A stretch of DNA of 64,000 nucleotides. It comes from Zoogloea sp044344315 (GTDB taxonomy: Bacteria; Pseudomonadota; Gammaproteobacteria; Burkholderiales; Rhodocyclaceae). The notes beneath the pieces were generated by a model. The model was not told where the DNA came from. It was given only the letters and a program-made list of their open reading frames with translations, and ran no database searches. The position numbers and the translations under genes were made by a program. The stretch spans positions 8,184-72,183 of the forward strand of contig NZ_JBIJDC010000008.1 in assembly GCF_044344315.1 (NCBI RefSeq), given 5' to 3'. Shown here in pieces: positions 43,968 through 50,808 of this stretch. Every line of letters begins with the position of its first letter. Position 1 is the first letter of the stretch.

Positions 43968-44243
43968 ATGAGCCACACATCCGCCCCGCCCGCCCCGTTG
44001 CCTGCCCACCTGGCCCTCGTACCGCTGGCCTTCATTGCCCCGGGCACCGAGGTACGCCTGGCCGCCCTGGGCGAAGGGATTGCCCCTCACCAGCGGGAGC
44101 AGCTCACCGCCTACGGCCTGGCCGAGAACCGACCGATCCGGGTCCTGCAGCAGCGCCCGATGACCGTGATCCTCGCTGATGAAGTGGAGCTGGCCCTGGA
44201 GCACAGTGTGGCGCGCCACATCTGGGTCAGCCGGCCGGACTGA
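43968..44243 (+). CDS. feoA: FeoA-like SH3-fold protein
   Basis: A 91-residue cytoplasmic protein with a FeoA pattern (LAALGEGIAPHQREQLTAYGL, then ILADEVELALEHSVARHIWV), where the last strand normally carries the regulatory contact. It has an N-terminal Pro-rich extension of about 15 residues. It starts four bases after feoB and is surely co-expressed. Presumed partner of FeoB. Confidence 0.85.
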   Translation: MSHTSAPPAPLPAHLALVPLAFIAPGTEVRLAALGEGIAPHQREQLTAYGLAENRPIRVLQQRPMTVILADEVELALEHSVARHIWVSRPD

Positions 44244-44267
44244 AACCGGCCTGCCTGCTCCGCGGGC

Positions 44268-44741
44268 TCAGTCGTCGATCTGCGACTGCAGATAGTTGGG
44301 CAGCGTCACCACGTCGATCAGCGAGCGCTGCGTTTCCAGCCAGTCGATGGCTTCTTCGCAAGCCTCCAGCAATTCCTGGAGCAGGTCGCGGCTGACAAAA
44401 TCGGACTCGCTTTCCGCCAGGGCCACCGCCTCGACCAACAAGGGGCGTTGCACATCCCGTTCGTACTGGAGGTCGTACTGCAGGCATTCAGCCACGTTCT
44501 CGCCGATCATCAGCTTGCCCAGGTTCTGCAGGTTGGGCAGGCCCTCCAGGAACAGCACCCGCTCGATGATCTCGTCCGCTTCCTTCATGACGCGGATGGA
44601 CTGCTTGTAGTTGTAGTCGTTGAGCCGCTCGAAACCCCAGTTGCGGAACATCCTGGCATGCAGGAAATACTGGTTGATCGAAGTCAGCTCGTTGAACAGC
44701 ACCTTGTTGAGGATGCCGATGACCTTCTTGTCGCCCTTCAT
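44268..44741 (-). CDS. bfr: Bacterioferritin subunit, heme-binding type without ferroxidase centre
   Basis: A 157-residue bacterioferritin that aligns from MKGDKKVIGILNKVLFNELT. By E. coli numbering the heme ligand Met52 is kept (IRVMKEADE). Ferroxidase ligands are largely lost: Glu51 is Val, His54 is Glu, Glu127 is Cys (CEEAIDW) and His130 is Ala; Glu18 and Glu94 remain. It should bind heme but not oxidise iron well. It is downstream of the complementary subunit by 14 bases, suggesting a mixed 24-mer shell. Confidence 0.93.
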   Translation of the reverse strand: MKGDKKVIGILNKVLFNELTSINQYFLHARMFRNWGFERLNDYNYKQSIRVMKEADEIIERVLFLEGLPNLQNLGKLMIGENVAECLQYDLQYERDVQRPLLVEAVALAESESDFVSRDLLQELLEACEEAIDWLETQRSLIDVVTLPNYLQSQIDD

Positions 44742-44755
44742 GGTCTATCTCCCTC

Positions 44756-45244
44756 TCAAGCCGCAGCAGCCCCGGAGCCCATCTGGCTCTGGAGGTAGTT
44801 GGGCAGGCCGACCGCATCGATCAGGCGCAGCTGTTTTTCCAGGTAGTAGGCGTGATCCATCTCGGTGTCTTCGAGCTGGACCAGCAGCATGTCGCGGCTC
44901 ACATAGTCTCCGGCCTTCTCACAGGCGGCAATGGCCTTTTTGAGCTCGCCCACCACGTGGTATTCCAGGTTCAGGTCGGACTTGAGCATGGCCGGCACCG
45001 TATCGCCCACATGCAGCGGGTTGCGCTTGTCCACGACCGCCACGCCCTCCAGGAACTGGATGCGCTGGATCAGGGCGCGGGCATGCTCACGTTCATGCTC
45101 GGACTCGTGCAGGGCCTTCTCGGCCAGGCGGCCAAAGCCCATGTCCGAATACATCTCTCCATGGATCAGGTACTGGTCCACCGCGGTCAGCTCGCCTGCA
45201 AGGAGGGTGTTGAGGATACCAATGATCTTTTTATCGCCTTTCAT
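44756..45244 (-). CDS. bfr: Bacterioferritin subunit, ferroxidase type without heme ligand
   Basis: A 162-residue bacterioferritin beginning MKGDKKIIGILNTLLAGELT. All di-iron ligands are present (Glu18, Glu51 and His54 in HEREHARA, Glu94, and the Glu/His pair in TEMDHAYYLE). The heme Met52 position is Arg. It is the reciprocal of the second subunit and is encoded first. Together they match the two-subunit bacterioferritins known from Neisseria and pseudomonads. Confidence 0.93.
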   Translation of the reverse strand: MKGDKKIIGILNTLLAGELTAVDQYLIHGEMYSDMGFGRLAEKALHESEHEREHARALIQRIQFLEGVAVVDKRNPLHVGDTVPAMLKSDLNLEYHVVGELKKAIAACEKAGDYVSRDMLLVQLEDTEMDHAYYLEKQLRLIDAVGLPNYLQSQMGSGAAAA

Positions 45245-45411
45245 GGGGCTTCTCCAAATGACTCAGGCTTCAAGGCTGGCATCACTTGTCGCCGGGATCA
45301 AGCTCAGGCACGTCGATTGTGAGTGAATCTCAACTGCGATTCCGGCCGGAAGGCAGGATCTGACTGGGATTCAGCCTCCCCGCCCCCGGGGGAAAAACAC
45401 TGCGACACCCT

Positions 45412-45425
45412 GGAAGTGCACTTCC
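45412..45425. other. 14-base perfect palindrome upstream of the bacterioferritin pair
   Basis: GGAAGTGCACTTCC lies 168 bases before the first bacterioferritin start and 56 bases before the broken efflux gene on the other strand. It could be an operator. No matching second copy was noticed. Confidence 0.3.
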
Positions 45426-45480
45426 GGTGGTGCTGAAACGGCTCCCGATATGTAACCCGGAACCGTCATCCAGCCCTCAC

Positions 45481-46410
45481 ATGTCCCGCCCAGCCACTTT
45501 CACCTTCCCGCCGCACGCCGTCCTGACAGCATTGCTCAGTCTGGCCTGCAGCGCCTGTACCACTGCCCCGCCCTCTTCGATCCAGCCTCCCGCCCCACCC
45601 TCATCCGTCTGGCACAACGCCCCGTCGTCCACCACGCAGGATTGGCCGACGGCAGGCTGGTGGGCGCAATTTGGCAGCCCGGAACTCACTCGGGTCGTGC
45701 ACCTGACCCTTCATGACAACCCCGAGATGGATGCAGCCGTGGCCCGCCTGCAACAGGCTGAAGCCCTGGCACGGCAGACCCGCTCCGCCTTGTTGCCAAG
45801 TGTCGATGCCAGCCTGGGCCTATCACGCAGCCGCAGCATCCTGAGCAATGGGGAAAGCGAATCCCGCAGCCTCCACGCCCTGGGGCTCCAGACCAGCTAC
45901 GAGTTGGACCTGTGGCGACGCATCGGCAACGCGTCGGCTGCCGCTACAGCCCGGGCTCTCACTCACGGCAAGCCTGACATCGGCTTTCGAGAACCCCTCC
46001 CGTCTCTTCGACGCACCGCTATACGGGCTCGCCGGAACCCTCCTTGCCCCGGTGTTCAACGGGGGCCGCCTCGCCGCCGGACGGGATGCCGCGGTCGCCG
46101 ATCAGGCGGCACTGCTGGCGAGCTACCGCAGAACGGTGATCGCTGCCCTGGGGGACGTGGAGCGCAGCCTCGCAGCGCTCGCCGGCATCGAACGGCAGCG
46201 TCTGGCCCAGGCGCAAGAGCTCGCTGCGGCCCGGCGCGCGACCGTCCTCTCCGAAGCACGCTATCGGGCCGGAGCGGACAGCCTCATCGTCCTGCTGGAT
46301 GCCCAAAGAAACGAGTTCGCAGCACGGGACACGGCCCTGCAACTCGTGCAGGCCCGCCTTCAGGCCAGCCTCGATCTTTACAAGGCCCTGGGCGGCGGCT
46401 GGCATGCCCC
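45481..46410 (+). pseudogene. Outer-membrane efflux lipoprotein (NodT/OprM-like), internally deleted and frameshifted
   Basis: The N-terminal part (45481 to about 45955) has a lipobox (LACSACTT), WWAQFGSPELTRVV and ELDLWRRIGNASAAAT. It then runs into a wrong frame. The C-terminal part continues in another frame from about 45960 (LSLTASLTSAFENPSRLFD, LAPVFNGGRLAAGRDAAVAD, LDLYKALGGGW). Each part is about 155 residues, so roughly 150 residues of the usual 460-480 are missing at the junction, with a frame change. No functional channel is expected. Confidence 0.85.
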
Positions 46411-46601
46411 CCATCCATATCCCCGGAATGGTCACCTGCCTGGTGTGCCGACAGTGCGGCAAGCGCATTCCACTGCACGACAGCGCCATTGCGGCCCCGC
46501 TCTCAAGGCTCGCGATCGACAACGGCCTCGCCATCGGGAACGAGCACATCGAGATCGTCGTGTCCTGCCATGGCTGCGAGAAAGAGGTCAATGAGGTCTG
46601 A
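46404..46601 (+). CDS. Small putative zinc-ribbon protein
   Basis: A 65-residue frame that overlaps the end of the efflux pseudogene. It has two CxxC pairs (CLVCRQCGKRIPL and VVSCHGCEKEV) around a short central stretch, a zinc-ribbon-like layout. The start is uncertain: ATG 46404 or ATG 46428. It precedes fur by 200 bases. The cysteine spacing and non-biased composition favour a real gene, but no family is recognised. Confidence 0.5.
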   Translation: MPPIHIPGMVTCLVCRQCGKRIPLHDSAIAAPLSRLAIDNGLAIGNEHIEIVVSCHGCEKEVNEV

Positions 46602-46627
46602 AAGCCGGCTCGGGGCTGGAGTCAATT

Positions 46628-46646
46628 AATGATAAGTATTATCATT
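46628..46646. promoter_or_regulatory. Perfectly palindromic Fur box upstream of fur
   Basis: AATGATAAGTATTATCATT is an exact inverted repeat (AATGATAA / TTATCATT, three-base centre) and fits the 7-1-7 Fur model TGATAATNATTATCA with one mismatch. It lies 155 bases before the fur ATG, so fur autoregulation is the simplest reading. Confidence 0.8.
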
Positions 46647-46800
46647 ACTATCAGGAAGCTTCGTGGGTGCCTGATCGGATGCAGCCTGCCAGGCGCCCCG
46701 CCTTGCACTTCAGGGGGCGAGCGGTCCACGCCCGCGGCTCCACTTCCTTCGGAACCACTGGGCGCTCACGCCCAATTCTTCCACTCCATCGAGCGGCCCC

Positions 46801-47262
46801 ATGACCCGACCCGCCTCAGACAACGCCAGCGACATCCACTCCAGCGGTCTCAAGGCCACCTGGCCGCGAATCCGCATCCTCCGCCTGTTTCAGGAAGCCA
46901 CCCAGCACCACCTGAGCGCCGAGGACGTCTACCGCACCCTTCTGGCCGACGGTGAGGAGATCGGCCTGGCCACCATCTACCGCGTCCTCACCCAGTTCGA
47001 GCAGGCCCGGCTGCTGTCGCGCCTGCATTTCGAATCCGGCAAGGCCGTGTATGAACTGAACGAGGGCCACCACCATGACCATCTCGTGTGCGTGCTATGC
47101 GGCCGCGTAGAGGAGTTCTGCGATCCGGAGATCGAGCGCCTGCAGCACCTGGTGGCGGAGCGACGGGGGTTCCAGCTGCGGGACCATGCCCTGTCCCTTT
47201 ACGGCGTGTGCTCCGACCCCGCCTGCCGGGCCCGCCACGGCAAGCGCGAGATCGATGACTGA
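46801..47262 (+). CDS. fur: Ferric uptake regulator
   Basis: A 153-residue Fur: winged helix (TWPRIRILRLFQEATQHHLS, DGEEIGLATIYRVLTQFE), the metal site HHHDHLVCVLCGRVEEFCD, and a C-terminal cysteine pair CSDPAC. It represses iron-uptake genes when Fe(II) is bound; candidate targets in this window are fecI, feoB and itself. Start at 46801 after a long untranslated leader containing the Fur box. Convergent with baeR. Confidence 0.95.
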   Translation: MTRPASDNASDIHSSGLKATWPRIRILRLFQEATQHHLSAEDVYRTLLADGEEIGLATIYRVLTQFEQARLLSRLHFESGKAVYELNEGHHHDHLVCVLCGRVEEFCDPEIERLQHLVAERRGFQLRDHALSLYGVCSDPACRARHGKREIDD

Positions 47263-47295
47263 GACACGCCTGGCACCTCACCCGAACCTCCAGCC

Positions 47296-47976
47296 TCACT
47301 CTCCTTCGAAGCGGTAACCCACCCCGTAAATCGAGCGGATCAGCGGTGCCTCCGGGGCGATCTGCTCCAGCTTGCGGCGCAGGTTCTTGATGTGGCTGTC
47401 CACGGTGCGGTCCGTCACCACCCGGTGGTCGTCGTAGAGGCCGTCGAGGAGCTGCTCGCGGGAGAAGACCCGCCCCGGCGCCGCCGACAGGGTGCGCAAC
47501 AGGCGGAACTCGACCGGGGTGAGATCCAGCTCGATGCCGTGAAAGCTGGCGCGCCAGCCGGCTTCGTCGATCTGCAGCGGCGCCCGCTCGGGGGGCGGGG
47601 TGCGCCGGTTGCGGCGCAGCACGGCCTTGCAGCGGGCCACCACCTCCCGCGGGCTGTAGGGCTTGCAGATGTAGTCATCGGCGCCCAGCTCCAGCCCCAG
47701 CAGGCGGTCGATCTCCTCGACGCGGGCGGTGGTCATGATCACCGGCAGCTCGCTGAAGCTGCGCAGCTCACGGCAGATGTCCAGGCCGTCGCGGCCGGGC
47801 AGCATCAGATCGAGCAGCACGAGATCGGGCTCGCGGGCGCGGATGGCGGAAATGACGTCGAGGCCATTGGCGATCCAGGCCGTCTCGTGGCCGGCGGCCT
47901 TGAGGTAGTCGCCCAGCAGGGCGGCAAGCTTGGGCTCGTCTTCGACGATGAGGATGTAGGCGGACACGCTGTCCAT
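47296..47976 (-). CDS. baeR: OmpR-family response regulator, BaeR-like
   Basis: A 226-residue regulator. The receiver has Asp56 in LVLLDLMLPGRDGLD and Lys in ADDYICKPYSPREVVARC. The winged-helix output has LDLTPVEFRLLRTLSAAPGR and RTVDSHIKNLRRKLE. The PYSPREVVARCKAVLRR linker is typical of BaeR. It is downstream of its kinase by three bases and divergent from an RND pump, its likely target as in enteric bacteria. Confidence 0.9.
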   Translation of the reverse strand: MDSVSAYILIVEDEPKLAALLGDYLKAAGHETAWIANGLDVISAIRAREPDLVLLDLMLPGRDGLDICRELRSFSELPVIMTTARVEEIDRLLGLELGADDYICKPYSPREVVARCKAVLRRNRRTPPPERAPLQIDEAGWRASFHGIELDLTPVEFRLLRTLSAAPGRVFSREQLLDGLYDDHRVVTDRTVDSHIKNLRRKLEQIAPEAPLIRSIYGVGYRFEGE

Positions 47977-47979
47977 GGT

Positions 47980-49401
47980 TCAGGGCTCCACGGCCGGAAA
48001 ACGCAGCGCCACCCACACGCCACCCAGGGGTGAGGCCAGGGCCGTGATGGTGCCGTCGTGGGCCTCGACGATGCTGCGGCAGATGGCCAGCCCGAGGCCG
48101 GAACCGCCGGTGGCCCGGTTGCGCGAGGCCTCGCCGCGGAAGAAGCGCTCGAACAGCCTGGGTAGCAGGGTGTCGGGCACGCCGGGGGCCGAATCCAGGA
48201 AATCGATGCACAGATCCTCCCCCTCGCGGCGGGTGACCACCTTCAGGCTGCCACCGGGGTCGGTGTAGCGCAGGGTGTTCTCCACCAGGTTGCGGAACAG
48301 CTGCTCAAGGCGGGCCTCGTCGGCCGCCATGCGCAGCCCGGGGGCCAGCTCCAGCACCAGGCCCAGCCCGGCGCCGGCCAGGCGGTCGCGAAAGGCACCA
48401 ACGGTACGCGCCAGCACCTCGCCAACCGCCACCGGGGTCTTGCGATAGACCAGCGCGCCCAGATCGGCGAGGGCCAGCTCGTTGAGGTCATTGACCAGCC
48501 GGGTCAGGGTCATCACCTCAGCCTTGAGGGACTGCAGGGCCTCGGCATCCAGGCGGCGCACGCCATCCTCCATGGCCTCCAGCTCACCGCGCAGCACGCT
48601 CAGCGGGGTGCGCAGCTCGTGGGACACGTCGGCCATGAAATCGCGGCGCATGCGCTCATTGGCCTCCAGGGCCCGGGCCAGGCTGTTGAAATCCCGGGCC
48701 AGCTGGCCCACCTCGTCGCCGGAGCTGGGCACCACCCTTTCGGCGTAGTCGCCGGCCGCCAGGCGATGGGTGGCGGCCGCCACCTGCTTGATGGGCGCCA
48801 CCAGCGTGCGGGCGATCCACAGGGAGATGGCCACCGCGAACAGGGCCGCAATGCCCCCGACCAGCAGGGTGGCGTGGAGCTGCTCGTCGTAGAAGCGCCG
48901 GGCGCCGGTGTCGCTGACGCTCTGGAAGGGCCCCATCAGCAGCCAGCCCACGGTTCTGCCCTCCACCACCACCGGGCGCCGCACCACGCTGTCGCCAGCG
49001 ACGATGCGCGGGTTGCCCATCACGAAGCGCTGCTCGGCATCGATCAGGCTGAGGCGGAAGACCGCGCCGGTGAGATCGGACTCGGGGGGCGCGTCCAGCG
49101 GCAGGTTGCGGGATGCCCGGTCCGCCTTCTCGCGCTCCGGGTCCTCCTCCCCCCCCCGGGGGCGGGTAAGGTGAAACCACACGCGCCGATTGTTGCGCAG
49201 GAAGTCCCAGCTGCCTTCCCGTGTGTAGGCGCTGACGAACTTGGGCGTCACGTCCTCGACCCGCTGCAGGGCCAGTTCGTCCATGTAGCCCACAAAACCG
49301 CGGGTGAAGCTCCAGCGCCCGGCCACGCCCATGGCCAGCAGCACCGCGAGGGCCACCAGCAGGACGGCAAGGAAGGCTTTGGTGGTGATGCCAAGTTTCA
49401 T
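47980..49401 (-). CDS. baeS: Envelope-stress sensor histidine kinase, BaeS-like
   Basis: A 473-residue membrane kinase: helix 1 (TTKAFLAVLLVALAVLLAMG), a periplasmic loop of about 140 residues, helix 2 (LLVGGIAALFAVAISLWIA), HAMP, HisKA with FMADVSHELRTPLSVLRGE, and HATPase (FRNLVENTLRYTD, GGSGLGLAICRSIVEAHDG). The ATG at 49401 is chosen because the N-terminal KLGITTKAF start fits the family. It likely senses envelope damage or exported toxicants and controls the adjacent efflux operon. Confidence 0.9.
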   Translation of the reverse strand: MKLGITTKAFLAVLLVALAVLLAMGVAGRWSFTRGFVGYMDELALQRVEDVTPKFVSAYTREGSWDFLRNNRRVWFHLTRPRGGEEDPEREKADRASRNLPLDAPPESDLTGAVFRLSLIDAEQRFVMGNPRIVAGDSVVRRPVVVEGRTVGWLLMGPFQSVSDTGARRFYDEQLHATLLVGGIAALFAVAISLWIARTLVAPIKQVAAATHRLAAGDYAERVVPSSGDEVGQLARDFNSLARALEANERMRRDFMADVSHELRTPLSVLRGELEAMEDGVRRLDAEALQSLKAEVMTLTRLVNDLNELALADLGALVYRKTPVAVGEVLARTVGAFRDRLAGAGLGLVLELAPGLRMAADEARLEQLFRNLVENTLRYTDPGGSLKVVTRREGEDLCIDFLDSAPGVPDTLLPRLFERFFRGEASRNRATGGSGLGLAICRSIVEAHDGTITALASPLGGVWVALRFPAVEP

Positions 49402-49504
49402 GCGTTCAGGCGAGGGATGGGGAAAAGGAAGGAAACGGAAAGACCGCGCCGGGGACGCCATTAAGCCCCCGCGGCGGGGCAAGATCAACGGGGGCGGGAG
49501 CATC

Positions 49505-49547
49505 TCCACAATGTCTCCCATTTCCCTGCACATTTGGTTTCCACAAT
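49505..49547. promoter_or_regulatory. Direct repeats in the baeS-efflux divergent region
   Basis: TCCACAAT occurs at 49505-49512 and again at 49540-49547 (35 bases apart), 40-85 bases before the adaptor gene start. It is a candidate BaeR binding arrangement. No experimental consensus is matched exactly. Confidence 0.3.
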
Positions 49548-49587
49548 CGGGGCATCAGAAATCGGCACTCCGCTGAAAGGATTCCAG

Positions 49588-50805
49588 ATGCCTCCCCTCC
49601 CCCACGCCCGGCGCCACCCCATGCTCAGCGCCACCGCGGCGGCCGTCGTGGCCGCCCTGCTGGCTGGCTGCAACCCTTCCGCAGCGCCCACCGACACCGG
49701 CAAACCGCCCGCCGGCCCCGCCGAGGTCGGCGTGGTCACGGTGCAGGCCAGGCCCGTCACCCTCACATCCGAACTGCCCGGCCGCACGGTGTCCACCGTC
49801 GTTGCCGAAGTGCGGCCCCAGGTCGGCGGCATCGTCCGCGAGCGCCTGTTCACCGAAGGCGCCGAGGTGAAGGCCGGGCAGCTGCTGTACCGCATCGACC
49901 CGGCCAGTTACCAGGCTGCCGTGGATAGCGCCAGGGCCGCCCTCGCCAAGGCCCGGGCCAACGTGGACACCCTGCGCCCCAAGGCCGCCCGCTACGCGGA
50001 GCTGGCCGACATCAAGGCCGTCGCCCAGCAGGACACCGACGACGCCCTGGCCGCCCTGCGGCAGGCCGAGGCGGATGTGGCCTCGGCCCGGGCCGCCCTC
50101 GACAGCGCCGCCATCAACCTCGCCTACACCCGGGTCACCGCGCCGGTCTCGGGGCGCATCGGCAAGTCGGCGGTCACGCCGGGGGCCCTGGTCACCGCCG
50201 GCCAGGCCACCGCCCTGGCCACCGTGCAGCAGGTGGACCCGATCTACGTGGACCTCACCCAATCCAGCGCCGACGCCCTGCGCCTCAAGCGCGCCTTCGA
50301 GGCCGGGCAGATCCGCCAGGCCGGGCGCAACCAGGCGGCCGTCACCCTGATCCTCGAGGATGGCAGCCGCTACGGCCGGGAAGGCCGCCTGCAATTCACC
50401 GACATCACGGTGAATGAGGGCACCGGCACCGTGGGCCTGCGCGCGGTGTTCCCCAACCCGAAGGGCGATCTGCTGCCCGGCATGTACGTGCGCGCCGTAC
50501 TGGAAGAAGGCGTGGCCGAGAAGGCCGTGCTGGTGCCCCAGCGCGGCGTGTCGCGCAACGTGAAGGGCGAGGCCACCGCGCTGGTGGTGGGCGCCGGCAA
50601 CAAGGTGGAACAGCGGGTGCTTGCCGTCGGTCGCCCGGTCGGCGACAGCTGGCTGGTGAATGACGGCCTGGCCGCGGGCGAAAAAGTCATCGTCGAGGGC
50701 AGCCAGAAGGCCCGCCCCGACGCGGTGGTGACGCCGGTTTCGATTGACGCCAAGGTCGCCGCCCGCCCGGCCGTACCGGCCGGCAACACCAAGCCGGGAG
50801 CGTAA
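49588..50805 (+). CDS. RND efflux periplasmic adaptor (MexA/AcrA-like lipoprotein)
   Basis: A 405-residue membrane-fusion protein with lipobox LLAGCNP, lipoyl halves (VVAEVRPQVGGIVRERLFTEG and YTRVTAPVSGRIGKSAVTPG), a coiled-coil hairpin (about 100-165) and a beta-barrel (QVDPIYVDLTQSSADALRL). The ATG at 49588 follows AAAGGA. First gene of a three-gene operon; the RND pump starts three bases after its stop. Confidence 0.95.
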   Translation: MPPLPHARRHPMLSATAAAVVAALLAGCNPSAAPTDTGKPPAGPAEVGVVTVQARPVTLTSELPGRTVSTVVAEVRPQVGGIVRERLFTEGAEVKAGQLLYRIDPASYQAAVDSARAALAKARANVDTLRPKAARYAELADIKAVAQQDTDDALAALRQAEADVASARAALDSAAINLAYTRVTAPVSGRIGKSAVTPGALVTAGQATALATVQQVDPIYVDLTQSSADALRLKRAFEAGQIRQAGRNQAAVTLILEDGSRYGREGRLQFTDITVNEGTGTVGLRAVFPNPKGDLLPGMYVRAVLEEGVAEKAVLVPQRGVSRNVKGEATALVVGAGNKVEQRVLAVGRPVGDSWLVNDGLAAGEKVIVEGSQKARPDAVVTPVSIDAKVAARPAVPAGNTKPGA

Positions 50806-50808
50806 ATC

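Noticed and set aside
46629..46955. Open frame starting inside the Fur palindrome
   Set aside because: It overlaps fur in another frame, has low-complexity Pro/Arg-rich sequence and no ribosome site.
49534..49539. TTGGTT upstream of the efflux operon as a further sulfur-type promoter
   Set aside because: The hexamer 21 bases downstream is ATCGGC, not -10-like, and the operon has its own BaeSR regulators.
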